A stretch of 64,000 bases of DNA from Ziziphus jujuba (lineage: Eukaryota; Streptophyta; Magnoliopsida; Rosales; Rhamnaceae), in NCBI RefSeq assembly GCF_031755915.1, contig NC_083386.1, positions 2,759,001 through 2,823,000 on the forward strand, written 5' to 3'. The notes below the pieces were generated by a model that was given only the letters and a program-made list of their open reading frames with translations, did not search any database and had not been told where the DNA came from. How positions within the stretch are numbered: the stretch's first letter is position 1; each line of letters starts with the position of its first letter. Shown here piece after piece: positions 11,648 to 24,200 of this stretch. The position numbers and the translations under genes were made by a program.

Positions 11648-14600
11648 GAACTGGCGACGCATAATGACCTGTGTCGCCATATTGCTTTTGAAAGGGAACC
11701 AGCGACTCGTGTTGTAGTCACTTCGTCGTCCTACATTGTTATTCTTTCGTTTTTAAAAATGCAATTTAAGTGATTTGCAGATTTAAACACAAAACAAACT
11801 ATACTTGAAAAACAAGATCATTAAGAGGGGGAAAAAAACAACAATTATGCGAATAGGCGACGTGATAGTTGTTCACCGTGTCGCCAGTTTAAAAAGTTTT
11901 ATCACACTCTTTAAAGACTTGCAAGTTTAAACAGAAAATAAAATATGAATATGAAAAACAAATAAAAATGTTATAAGGATCGAAACTTTTAAAAGCAAAC
12001 AAACTATCATTGAAGCACTAACAAGTGAAAATAAAGCCTTTTATAAAATTTATGTGTAGAATTAGTCAATAAGTCCTTGTTATGTGGTACAATTCTACAT
12101 TTAGATCAATGAAATATATGTTCATTGGATTGATACATACGTATATTTGTAGATGAACAATGAAAAACAAAAATTAAGAAGAAAAAAATTAAAACATGAA
12201 TTGGCGATGCAGTATGAAGAAACTGGGTTGCCATATTGATTTTGGAAAAGGAACTGGTGACGCATAATGTGGTAACTACATCTATAGTTCTTATTACTTT
12301 TTTTTATAAAAAAAAAATGCAATTAAAGTGACTTGCAGATTTAAACACAAAACAAACAATACTTGAAAAACAACATCATTAAAGAGGGGGAAAAAACAAC
12401 CATTATGCGAACAAGCGACGTGATATTTGTTCACTTGCATCGCCAGTTCAATAATTTTTATCAACCTATATAAGACTTGCAAGGTTAAACAGAAAAAAAT
12501 GTGAATATGAAAAACAAATAAAAATTTTATTAGGATTGAAACTTTTAAAAGCAAACAAACTAATCAGTGAAGCACTAACAAGTGAAAATATAGCCTTTTA
12601 TCAAACTTATGTGTAGAATTGGTCAATAAGTCCTTGTTGTGTGGTACAATTCTATGTGAAGAGCACGGACAAAACTATTTTCTACTTTTAGATCAATGGA
12701 ATATATGTTCATTGGATTGATACATGGGTATATTTGTATGAACAATAAAAAATTGAAACTAAGTAGGGAAAAAAATCAGAAAATGAACTGGCCACGCATT
12801 ATGAAGAAACTGGGTAACCATATTAATTTTGGAAAGGGATCCAACAACACATAATATAGTGACTACGTCACTAGTTCTTATTATTTAAAAAAAAAAATTG
12901 AAATTTAAGTGAATTGCATATTTAAAGACAAAACTAACTATACTTGAAAAACAAGATCATTAAAGAAGGGAAAAAAACACCATTATGCGAACAAGCGACA
13001 TGATATTTGTTCACATGCATCGCCAGTTCAATAATTTTTATCAACCTATATAAGACTTGCAAGGTTAAACCGAAAATAAAATGTGAATATGAAAAACAAA
13101 TAAAAATTTTATTAGGATTGAAGCTTTTAAAAGCAAACAAACTAATCAGTGAAGTACTAATAAGTGAAAATACAGACTTTTATCAAACTTATGTGTAGAA
13201 TTGGTCAATGAGTCCTTGTTGTGTGGTACAATTCTTTGTGAAGAGCATGGACAAAACTGTTTTCTACTTTTAGATCAATGGAATATATGTTCATTGGATT
13301 GCTACATGGGTATATTTGTAGATGAACAATAAAAAATTGAAACTAATTAGGAAAAAAAATCAGAAAATGAACTGGCAACGCAGTATGAAGAAACTGGGTC
13401 ACCATATTGATTTTGGAAAGGGATCCGATGACGCATTATATAGTTACTACTTTGCTAGTTCTTATTATTTTAGAAAAAAAATGCAATTTCAGTGAGTTGC
13501 AGATTTACACACAAAATTAACTATACTTGAAAAACAAGATCATTAAAGAGGGGGGAAAAAACAACCATTATGCGAACAAGCGACGTGATATTTGTTCACT
13601 TGCGTCGCCAGTTCAATAATTTTTGTCAACCTATATAAGACTTGCAAGGTTAAATAGAAAATAAAATGTGAATATGAAAAACAAATAAAAATTTTATTAG
13701 GATTGAAACTTTTAAAAGCAAACAAACTAATCAGTGAAGCACTAACAAGTGAAAATACAGCCTTTTATCAAACTTACATATAGAATTGGTCAATAAGTCC
13801 TTGTTGTGTGGTACAATTCTACGTGAAGAGCACGGACAAAGTTGTTTTCTACTTTTAGATCAATGGAATATATGTTCATTGGATTGCTACATGGGTATAT
13901 TTGTACATGAACAATAAAAAACTGAAACTAAGTAGGGAAAAAAATCAGAAAATGAACTGGCCACGCATTATGAAGAAACTGGGTCACCATATTGATTTTG
14001 GAAAGGGATCCGATGACGCATAATATAGTGACTACGTCGCTAGTTCTTATTATTTAAAAAAAAAAATTTGCAATTTAAGTGAGTTGCAGATTTAAACACA
14101 AAACTAACTATACTTGAAAAACAAGATCATCAAAGAGGGGAAAAAAACAACCATTATGCGAACAAGCGACGTGATATTTGTTCACTTGCATCGCCAGTTC
14201 AATAATTTTTATTAACCTATATAAGACTTGCAAGGTTCAACAGAAAATAAAATGTGAATATGAAAAACAAATAAAAATTTTGTTAGGATTGAAACTTTTA
14301 AAAGCAAACAAACTAATCAGTGAAGCACTAACAAGTGAAAATACAGCCTTTTATCAAACTTATTTGTAGAATTGGTCAATAAGTCCTTATTGTGTGGTAC
14401 AATTCTACGTGAAGAGCACGGACAAAACTGTTTTCTACTTTTAGATCAATGGAATATATGTTCATTTGATTGCTACATGGGTATATTTGTACATGAAAAA
14501 TAAAAAACTGAAACTAAGTAGGGAAAAAAAATCAGAAAATGAACTGGCCACGTAGTATGAAGAAACTGGGTCACCATATTGATTTTGGAAAGGGATCCGA

Positions 14601-16325
14601 TGACGCATAATATAGTGACTACGTCGCTAGTTCTTATTATTTTAAAAAAAAATTGCAATTTAAGTGAGTTGCAAATTTAAACACAAAACTAACTATACTT
14701 GAAAAACAAGATCATTAAAGAGGGGAAAAAAAAACAACCATTATGCGAACAAGCGACGTGATATTTGTTCACTTGCATCGCCAGTTCAATAATTTTTATT
14801 AACCTATATAAGACTTGCAAGGTTAAACAGAAAATAAAATGTGAATATGAAAAACAAATAAAAATTTGATTAGGATTGAAACTTTTAAAAGCAAACAAAC
14901 TAATCAGTGAAGCACTAACAAGTGAAAATACAGCCTTTTATCAAACTTATATATAGAATTGGTCAATAAGTCCTTGTTGTGTGGTACAATTCTCTGTGAA
15001 GAGCATGGAAAAAACTATTTTCTACTTTTAGATCAATGGAATATATGTTCATTGGATTGCTACATGGGTATATTTATAGATGAACAATAAAAAACTGAAA
15101 CTAAGTAGGAAAAAAAGAAAATGAACTGGCGACGCAGTATGAAGAAATTGCATCACCGTATTGATTTTTGAAAGGGATCCGACAATGCATTATATAGTTA
15201 CTACATTGCTAGTTCTTATTATTTTTTTTAAAAAAATGCAATTTAAGTGAGTTGCAGATTTAAACACAAAACTAACTATACTTGAAAAACAAGATCATTA
15301 AAGAGGGGGTAAAAAAACAACCATTATGCAAACAAGCGACGTGATATTTGTTCACTTACGTCGCCAGTTCAATAATTTTATCAACCTATTTAAGACTTGC
15401 AAGGTTAAATAGAAAATAAAATGTGAATATGAAAAACAAATAAAAATTTTATTAGGATTGAAACTTTTGAAAGGAAACAAACTAATCAGTGAAGCACTAA
15501 CAAGTGAAAATACAGCCTTTTATCAAACTTATGTGTAGAGTTGGTCAATAAGTCCTTGTTTTGTGGTACAATTCTACATGAAGAGCATGGACAAAACTGT
15601 TTTCTACTTTTAGATTAATGGAATATATGTTCATTGGATTGCTACATGGGTATATTTGTAGATGAACAATAAAAAACTGAAACTAAGTAGGAAAAAAAAA
15701 TCAGAAAATGAACTGGTGGCACAGTATGAAGGAACTGGGTTGCCATATTGATTTTTGAAAGGGATCTGGCAACGCATAATGTAGTAATTGCGTCGCTAGT
15801 TCTTTTTTATTTTTATTTTTTAAAAAATAATGCAATTTAAATGACTTGCGGATTTAAACACAAAACAAACTCTACTTGACAAAAAAGATCAACAAAAAGG
15901 GGGAAAATCAATCATTATGCGAAAAGGCGACGTGATTTTTGTTCACGTGTGTCGCCTGTTTCATAATTTTTATCAAACAATATAAAGACTTGCAAAATGT
16001 GAATATGAAAAACAAATAAAAATTTTATTAGGATTGAAACTTTTAAAAGCAAACAAACTAATCAGTGAAGCACTAACAAGTGAAAATACAACCTTTTATC
16101 AAACTTACGTGTGGAATTGGTCAATAAGTCCTTGTTGTGTGGTACAATTCTATGTGAAGAGCACGAACAATTGTTTTCTACTTTTAGATCAATGGAATAT
16201 ATGTTCATTGGATTGGTACATGGGTATATTTGTAGATGAACAATAAAAAACAGAAATTAAATAGGAAAAACTATCAGAACATGAACGGGTGACACAGTAT
16301 GAAGGAACTGCGTCGCCATATTTCT
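11648..16325. repeat. central tandem array, ~585-bp units
   Basis: About eight complete head-to-tail units plus a partial one. The GAACTGG-like landmark recurs at 11648, 12198, 12784, 13369, 13954, 14541, 15123, 15710 and 16283, so spacing is 550, 586, 585, 585, 587, 582, 587 and 573 bp. Each unit has three hairpin cassettes: GGCGACGCAGTATG...GGGTCGCCAT, GATGACGCATAATATAG...ACGTCGCTAG, and AGCGACGTGATA...GCGTCGCCAG. AT-rich spacer separates them, including the recurring word GGTACAATTCTA. Short frames of 60-75 codons recur only because the array repeats; they are not genes. The array lies between two divergently oriented CACTA genes. Confidence 0.9.
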
Positions 16326-16464
16326 TGTAGCGTCTACATTATACCAAGGTTTCTAACCACAGATTGGTTAGGGGTTGAGGTCAATTTTATTAGAACTTGA
16401 ACTTAATTAAGATCCGGGCTAATATAATACGGGTTTAGGAGGAGGTCGTCCTAGGTTCATATCA
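16326..16464 (+). repeat. 5' LTR (139 bp, possibly truncated)
   Basis: It begins TGTAGCGTCTACATTATACC and ends CATATCA. It aligns over its full length with 21111-21249 and 63750-63888. It abuts the central array on its left. Confidence 0.75.
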
Positions 16465-16466
16465 TT

Positions 16467-16478
16467 TGGTATCAGAGT
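16467..16478 (+). other. primer-binding site (tRNA-iMet type)
   Basis: TGGTATCAGAGT starts two bases after the 5' LTR. TGGTATCAGAGC is the usual initiator-Met tRNA binding site of plant LTR retrotransposons; the last base differs here. The copy at 63891 is a full match. Confidence 0.85.
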
Positions 16479-17638
16479 TAAATTTTGTTCAGGTTTGATC
16501 TATCTTTATTTGCTTTATTTGTTTTTGTATTATTCTACAATTTTAGCATTAGGTTAAGGTTGCATCCATCCCATACACGTTCTGCATCTTGAAAAAAAAA
16601 ATAAAAAAAAGTTCATTCCTAGTTGAATTAGGATTTCCTAGTTTTACCTTATTTTTTTGTTTCCTAGTTTGTTGGTTGTCTTTCATCATTGTTCTTTTAA
16701 TTTGGTTATTGTTGATTTTTCTTTGCTGTTTTACTCTTAAATATTTGCATTCATCTATTCAAAAAAAAAAAAAAAAAAAGAGTTTGCGGCAACATTTAAA
16801 AAATACAAAATAAAAATTGCACATTTGTGTTTATTTGGAGGTCACGGGTTTTGTGAATTTTTGGAGTTGGAATTGCAAATTTGTTGTTTATTCTTGCTAC
16901 TGCAGTTGTGTCTGATATTCAGTGAGTGAAAAAACAAAAAAAGAAAAGAAATGAAGAAAGCCGAATATTAAAATATATACATATATATATATCGGTTTGT
17001 TGAAAATTGGTGTTGAAGTTTGTTGCTGGAAATTTCTTGTAACCGCTATTGTGTTGATTATTTATGCCATATTTGGAGTTTTTGGAGAGTTATTTTTTTG
17101 TTGCTGGATATTTGAGTTTGAGTGCTAAATTATTTGGATTAAAATTAGTTAAAGGATTTGATACAAAAACTTGAATTACAAAGAACAACAACCAACACTT
17201 TTCTATATTTTTGTTCTCTTTGATTCTTGTTCGTATTTGAATTTATTTTTCTAGAATTTTATTCTTGAACTCATAATCTATTACCATCTGGTCCAGTTCT
17301 TCAAAATTCCAAAGTTTTCTCATTAATTTGCTTTATTTTTTCTAGAAAAACCGAAAATAGGTATTTTCATTCCGTTTGGTATTTGTTTATTTTTGCTTAC
17401 TATTTTGTTGATAAGTTTAATTAAAACATACTAGTGATCTAATTGCTATTTTGTGGGTGTTTTAATTAGAACTTTGAGATAATTCATTGAGTGGAAAAAG
17501 GCAAGAGTGTGTGAGCTTAAAAGAGGTAAAAAGCCGAAACTAGTATGCAAACACAAGTGTCGAGACCTTGTTTAAGTGAAACACGTGAGGGAGTGAATAT
17601 TGTGAGGATTTATTTTATTTTTGCAGTATTTTACTAAC

Positions 17639-18739
17639 ATGGCAGATTCTAGAATAAGAAGAGAAGATCCACCCTTGAGGATCAATGAGGAAGAGTCCGT
17701 AGCATTCCATGGCGATGCCCGAGTTACCGAGAGTGAAGACCAAGTGGACATGAGAGCTGTTTTGGAGTCAATACAGCGTGTTAGTGCTTAAGTTGAGCAT
17801 ATGAATCAAAGAATGAGAAGACTAGAAGCCTCACAATGAATGCCAAACACAAGAAATAGGCAAGAATTCCATGGAGAACGAGGCCGAGGACTAGGAGGTC
17901 GCGAGAGACCGAGAGAGGAATTTGATGAGGAGCCATTCAGTGGAGACTTTGAGGAAGGTATGGATGAAACTTTTGCTGTCCAAGATAGAGCTGGCCATGG
18001 AAGATATAGGAGGGAAGATACAGATGATGATTTGGAAAATATCAAGGTTAACATCCCACCTTTTATGGGTAAAAGTGATCCCAAAGCTTATTCGGAGTGG
18101 GAAGAAAGAATGGAGATGATTTTTTACTGCCACAACTATTCGGAAGGTGAGGTAAAATCTGAACCTCAACCTCAAAATTCAAGAGAAATTATTTGTTTCA
18201 AGTACAAAGGAAGAGGACATATAGCCAGCCAATGCTCGAATAGAAGGAAAATGGTAATTAGGGGTAATGGAGAGGTGGAATCCAAAAGTGAGGCTAGTGA
18301 GGCTGAAATCGAACAAGAAGATGAAGGACTTGATGATGTGGCCGAACCATTAAACACATCAAATGTTGAGCTAAATTTGGTCTCAAGGAGGGTACTTGCT
18401 GTTTACAAGGATGAAGAACAAATTCAACGAGAGAACATCTTCCACACTCGTTGTGAAATACAAGGTAAAATTTGTAGCATGATTGTAGATAGTGGGAGTT
18501 GTACTAATGTAATAAGTAACCTTGTAGTTGATAAATTGGGCTTAAAAACAATAAAACATCCTGATCCATATAGATTACAATGGCTTAATGATAGTGGTGA
18601 GATGAAAGTAAACAAACAAGCCAAAGTAAAATTTAATATAGATAGATATGAGGATGTAGTTTTATGTGATATTGTACCCATAATTGCTGGACATATACTA
18701 TTAGGTAGGCCATGGCACTCATTTTGGTCGAGAAAATAG
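17639..18739 (+). pseudogene. retrotransposon gag-protease, decayed
   Basis: The ATG at 17639 opens a frame (MADSRIRRED) interrupted by TAA near 17788 and TGA near 17837, then open to 18739. Visible parts are an acidic gag N-terminus, the gag segment NIKVNIPPFMGK followed by SEWEERMEMIF, a zinc knuckle, and an aspartic protease with the active-site motif IVDSGSCTNV. The knuckle reads CFKYKGRGHIASQC, so the second Cys of the CCHC box is Tyr. The core gag domain looks shortened, because the knuckle comes soon after HNYSEGE. The element's normal product would package RNA and cut the polyprotein. This copy cannot make an intact one. Confidence 0.8.
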
Positions 18740-19138
18740 TATTGTTTTTAGGTTTAAAGGGAAGAAGGTCAAGCTGGAACCATTATCTCATAAAGAGGTT
18801 TACAAAGATTAATTACAAATGCAACAAAGGAGAGAAGCCGAAAGGCTCAAGGAAAAAGCAAGTATGGCACTAACGGCTTCACCATCCTTTCAAGAAGGTA
18901 AGAATGAGGTTGCTGATCAAGGTACGGTTTCTAAGACTCATATTGAGTGGAAAGATCAAGGAAAAACCAAAAGAGAGGGGAAAGAAAGTGGCAAACCCGA
19001 GAGCTTGGAGAAGGAAGGGAAATCCGAAGGTTTGCGCCAATCCAAGGGGAAAAAGAAAAAGAAAGAAAAAAAAGGTTAAGTAGCAACTTTTATTTGAGTT
19101 TAGGGGATATTAATAAGGTTATTAAGTGAAAGAAACCT

Positions 19139-20265
19139 TTGCTGGTCATGATTTACAAAGAAAATTATTTTAATGATCAAACTAACTTTGAAGAACTTGA
19201 ATTTCCAAGTTCAATAATTTCACTTTTGAAGGAATTTGGAGATGTCTTCCCAAATGAAATTCCAAGCGGACTACCACCTATTCGAGGGATAGAACATCAA
19301 ATTGACTTTGTTCTAGGGGCTGTCATACCAAATAGACCAGCTTATAGGAGCAATCCCGAAGAAACAAAGGAGCTGCAAAAATAGGTAAGTGATTTACTGG
19401 ACAAATGTTATATTCGTGAGAGTTTAAATCCATGTGCTGTACCTATTTTGTTAGTGCTAAAAAAAGATGGTACATGGAGAATGTGTGTTGATTGTATGGC
19501 TATAAATAACATTACCATCAAATATAGACATTCCATTCCTAGATTAGATGATATGCTTGATGATTTGCATGATGCTTGCATGTTTACAAAAATTGATCTT
19601 AGGAATGGTTAGTTATGCCTTTCTGATTATCCAATGCACCTAATACTTTCATGAGGCTTATGAATCATGTAATCCGTCCATTTATTGGTAAATTTATGGT
19701 TGTTTATTTTGATGACATTCTAATATATAGCCGAAATTTGGATGACCATGTGGATAAACTTAGGCAAGTTTTGCAAGTTCTTAGAAAGGAAAGATTGTTT
19801 GCTAACATTGAAAAATGTGATTTTTGCAAAGATGAGCATGTATTTCTAGATTTTGTTCTAATAGTGTTTGACCTAGGGGAATTGATTTGGTTGCACTTAC
19901 GAAAGAAAAGATTTCCCGAATAAAGGAAATCAAAACTCATGCCGAGGGGTGATGGACCTTTTCAAGTTTTGGAGAGGATAAATGACAATGCCTGCAAACT
20001 TGATCTACCGGGTGAGTATAATGTTAGTGCTACCTTCAATGTTGCTGATTTGTCTCCTTTTGCTGCAGGTGATGACTTTGATTTGAGGGCAAATCCTTTT
20101 CAAGAGGAGGGGAATGGTGCGAATCTGCGCGAGACCGTTCAACCGACAACCCGCTGGGGTGCTGATCCCATACAGATGAAGGTGGGACCAGTCACTAGAG
20201 CACAAGCCAAGAAGTTCAAGGATAACCTTGCTGTGCTTATTCAAAGCATAAATCATAATCAATAA
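19139..20265 (+). pseudogene. retrotransposon pol: RT remnant joined to integrase tail
   Basis: The start region encodes EFGDVFPNEIPSGLPP, the usual N-side of gypsy RT. A TAG near 19384 interrupts, then [18 protein letters not shown] and the RT core YFDDILIYS (about 19708-19735) follow. A segment between FTKIDLRNG and the PF..NAP motif is deleted. After CDFCKDEHVFL the frame breaks and goes straight to MPRGDGPFQVLERINDNA (from 19939), the C-terminal region of a gypsy integrase, ending at 20265. RNase H and the whole integrase catalytic domain are absent, so the copy is non-autonomous. The tail TRWGADPIQMK recurs at 62.8 kb. Confidence 0.85.
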
Positions 20266-21110
20266 GGAATGATCATGACCAAAGAACCAAGACCTATTTT
20301 GCTGATACAAGCGCTGGAGACTAGTACGGACCCGAGTGACGGTTTTGGTACATTTTTGGAGTCCGGGAAGCATGAAATGTTTCCAATGCTTTATGGGTTC
20401 AATACATATGCCTAATAGGTCATGGAATCAAGTTAAATCAGCCTCAAATGCAATCAAAAAGGGCTTGTACGAACAGCATCAACAATTTGGCCGAATTTGC
20501 TGTATTGCTTGCTGGCTTTACTGTATTTTACTGTATTAGCCTTTTTTATTTTTCCAAGCATGGGCAACGTGTGGGACTTCATATTCAGCTTATTTGGCAT
20601 CCTAAAAAGCATCTAGAAGCTGATTTGGAACTCAAAGAGGTCAAAGATTGATCAAACTCAACTTGATCAAAAAGGCTAGCATTTTTAGTTTCCTAATTTG
20701 TTTTTACTTTTTGTTTTAGGAAACTACCATTAATTTTTGGCTTTTATTTATTTATTTTCTGGACAAATAACTTTAGGAAGGTTTTTATTTTATTCTTTCC
20801 ATTGTAAATTAATTAATTCCTAATTTAATATAAAGGAATTAATTAATCAAACTTAGATTAGGAAAGGAAGTATAGTTTCGGCCAACTAGGTTTCTTTATA
20901 TGTGGTGGCCTGTTTTCTTTATGTTCTAGGGTTTTTAAGTTGTCTTTTCAAAGCCTATTTAAAGGCTTAGTTATCAATAAGAATTAACTTTGATTTGATT
21001 GAGAAAATATTGTGAGATTAATTATCTCTTTATTCTTTGAGAACACCTAAAACACCATTAGACAATTGGTTGTTTTAGTTTGACTTATCAATAGTTTTTC
21101 CATCCCCTGT
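20266..21110 (+). other. retrotransposon 3' region upstream of the LTR
   Basis: Non-coding, and conserved with 62946-63749. It contains TATTTAAAGG followed by AATAAGA near 20955-20985, which looks like a promoter/R-region pair, so part of it may belong to a longer U3 of the 3' LTR. Confidence 0.6.
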
Positions 21111-21249
21111 TGTGGCGTTTACATTATACCAAGGTTTCTAACCACAGGTTGGTTAGGGGTTGAGGTCAATTCCATTAGAACTTGAACTTAATTAAAATCC
21201 AGGCTAATATAATACGAGTTTAAGAGTAGGTCGTCCTAGGTTCGTATCA
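21111..21249 (+). repeat. 3' LTR (139-bp shared segment)
   Basis: It begins TGTGGCGTTTACATTATACC and ends CGTATCA, with the same length as the 5' copy and only a handful of substitutions. TNP2-coding sequence starts immediately after it. Confidence 0.75.
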
Positions 21250-21250
21250 T

Positions 21251-24200
21251 CATGTGATGATAGTATTAGACCATCTTCTCATTTTGATAATATTAATGTA
21301 GAATTTAATGGAAATGATAGTGGTAGTGAGCAAGATGTGGCTTTCAATAACTTAGAAATGACCCGTGCTGTCTTTGATCATTTTGATAATGATCCTAATG
21401 AATTTACTAAGTTATTGGAGGATGCAGAGAAACCTTTATACCGAGGTTGGACCAAATTTACCAAGTTATCGGCCTTGGTTAAATTGTATAACTTAAAGGC
21501 AAGTTATGGATATTCTGATAAGAGCTTCGATGTACTATTGCAATTGTTATCCGATATGTTGCCAACAGACAATGTATTGCCAACATCCATGTACAATGTT
21601 AAGAAGACTTTCAGTGCTTTGGGAATGGAGTACACCAAGATTTATGCAAGTCCTAAAAGTTGTATTTTGTTTAGGAAAGAATATGTGGACCTTAATGAAT
21701 GTCCTAAATGTGGATCTTCTAAATGGAAAATTGGTAAGAATGAAGTTGTTAGCAATATTCCAAATAAAGTTTTATGGTACTTTCCTATTATTTCGCATTT
21801 TGAAAGAATGTTTCGTAGTGTTGAAATGGCTAAGAATTTGACATGGCATACCAACGGGAGAAAGGTTAAGATAGGGGAAATGCAACACCCTACGGATTTT
21901 CCATCTTGGAAGTTGGTTAATTATTTATAGCCAAACTTTGCATCAAAAGATAGGAATTTAAGACTTGGGATTGTGTCCGATGGAGTTAATCCACATAGTA
22001 TGTTTAGTAGTAGGTATAGTTGTTGGCCTGTGATGACAGTTGTGTATAATATTCCTCCTTGGTTGTGTATGAAGCGGAAATTTATGATGTTGAGTCTTCT
22101 CATTTCTGGACCCAAACAACCCGGCAATCATATTGATGTATACATGGAGCCATTACTTGAAGACCTGTAGAAGTTGTGGAACAAGGGTGTTAGTGTCTTT
22201 GATGCTTATCGTAAAGAGAAATTCACTTTAAAGGCAGTGTTGCTATGGACTGTAAACGATTTTCCAGCTTATGGTAATTTATCCGGTCATGCAGTGAAGG
22301 GATATTATGCTTGTCCAATTTGCAGTGAAAATACCTTTGCTAGAAGGCTAAAGCATGGGAAAAAAATAAGTTTTATCGGGCATAGAAGATTTCTTCCTCT
22401 AAATCATTGCTACAGAAGGCAAAAGAAAGCTTTCAATGGATTTCAAGAGTTTGGAGTGCCTCCAGTTCTGTTGACTGGAGAAGAAATCTTAGCTAAGCTG
22501 AATGCAATAAGTTTTGATAACTCAAACAAAAAGAAAAGGACTGTTGATGCTGAAGAATGTTGGAAGAAGAAGTCCATTTTTTTCGAATAGGAATATTGGC
22601 AATCTCTCCATGTGCAACATAATTTAGATGTCATGCATATTAAGAAAAATATTTGTGAGAGCATATATGGTACATTGCTCAATATTCCTGGTAAGACGAA
22701 GGATGGAGTTAATGCTTGGTTAGATTTACAAGAAATGGGTTTGCGGAAAGACTTAGCCTCTAAACAGCAAGGAAATCGAACTTTCCTACCCCTTGCTTGC
22801 TATACATTATCAAAGCAAAAGAAGAATTGTTTTGTAAGTGTTTAGTGGACTTAAGGGTTCCAGATGGTTATTCTTCAAACTTTAGAAATCTTGTTTCAAT
22901 GGAGGACTTAAAGTTGGTAGGATTGAAATCTCATGATTGTGATACATTGATGCAACAACTCTTGCCTCTTGCAATTCGTGCAATTGCAAGACTTTTTTTT
23001 TTTTTTTCAATGCAATTTGCAAGAAGTCCATCATTGTTACTGAATTGGATAAAATTCAAAACGATCTTGTTACAACTTTGTGCCTTCTAGAGAAATTCTT
23101 TCCATCATCTTTTTTTTATGTAATGGTTCACCTCACTGTACATTTGGTTCGAGAGGTCAGATTATGTGGACCAGTACATTTTAGATTGATGTACATGTTT
23201 GAAAGGTACATGAAAGTATTGAAAGGTTATGTTTGAAATAAAAATCGGCCAGAAGGTTGTATTGCCGAGAGTTATATTTGTGAAGAAGTGATTGAGTTTT
23301 GTAGTGAATTTCAAAAAGGGTTAGAGGCAGTTGGAAACCCCATTGGTAGATATCAAAACTTAAATGATGAAGATGATGTTGATGCCCCCATTAAAGGTGG
23401 AAAAAATCAATCAATTGATCAACAACTTTGGAAGCAAGTCCATAGATGTGTACTTTCGAATGCACCAGAAGTGGCACCCTATGTCAAGTGCGTATATACA
23501 TGTTAATGTACAAATTAGTTGATATTTTGAATATATTAATATGCATAAATAAGTTGATATTTTGAATACATTTATTAATTACAAAAACTTTTCTTTGTTT
23601 AGTATTCATTTTGAAGTCTTGAAGTCAAGCAAAAAAAATCGAGGAAAAAAAGAAAAATGGTTTCAAGATGAACACAAACGTACATTTATTTACTGGTTAC
23701 GTGATAAGGTATGGAGAAGTTAAATATTCAATATCGTATCATTGTTTTAGCTCTAGCTTTAGTGAATAAATATTTTTTATATTTTTGTCAATTGACTAGA
23801 TTGAACAGAAGCGAAGTCAACCAAATCACACAGTTTCTGAAACATTAAGATGGATAGCCCATGGTCTACAATGGATAGTAACGAAACATGAAGGATATGA
23901 GATTAGAGGGGTTCAATTCAACACTTTAGATAGAGATAATAAGCGGGTCACCCAGAATAGTGGTGTCAAAGTACTTGCCAAAAGTGAGCATTTTGCTAGT
24001 GCTAAGGATAATAACTCAATTTTAGCTGAGATGGCATACTACGGGGTTATAAGAGAAATTTGGGATCTCAATTACACTGTGTTTCGAGTTCCCATGTTCA
24101 AGTGTGATTAGGTTGACAGCAGCAGTGTGAAAGTTGATGAGATGGGGTTTACATGTGTTAACGTAAATAAAATTGAATATAAATCTGACCCATTCAATAT

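Larger units (their letters stand above)
16326..21249 (+). mobile_element. defective Ty3/gypsy LTR retrotransposon
   Basis: A 139-bp TG...CA segment at 16326-16464 is repeated at 21111-21249. The first copy is followed after two bases by a TGGTATCAGAG primer-binding site (complementary to initiator-Met tRNA). Decayed gag, protease and RT and an integrase tail follow in the Ty3/gypsy order. RNase H and the integrase core are missing. It sits between the central array and a 5'-truncated TNP2 pseudogene. No clean target-site duplication is evident: at best TCTTG versus TCATG if the borders shift by two bases. The LTR may be longer than 139 bp, because TATTTAAAGG and other promoter-like sequence lies upstream of 21111 and no purine tract precedes it. 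Confidence 0.85.

Noticed and set aside
12294..16246. Recurring 60-86-codon frames with near-identical peptides
   Set aside because: They are produced by the 585-bp tandem repeat. They change frame and length from unit to unit and show no start context.
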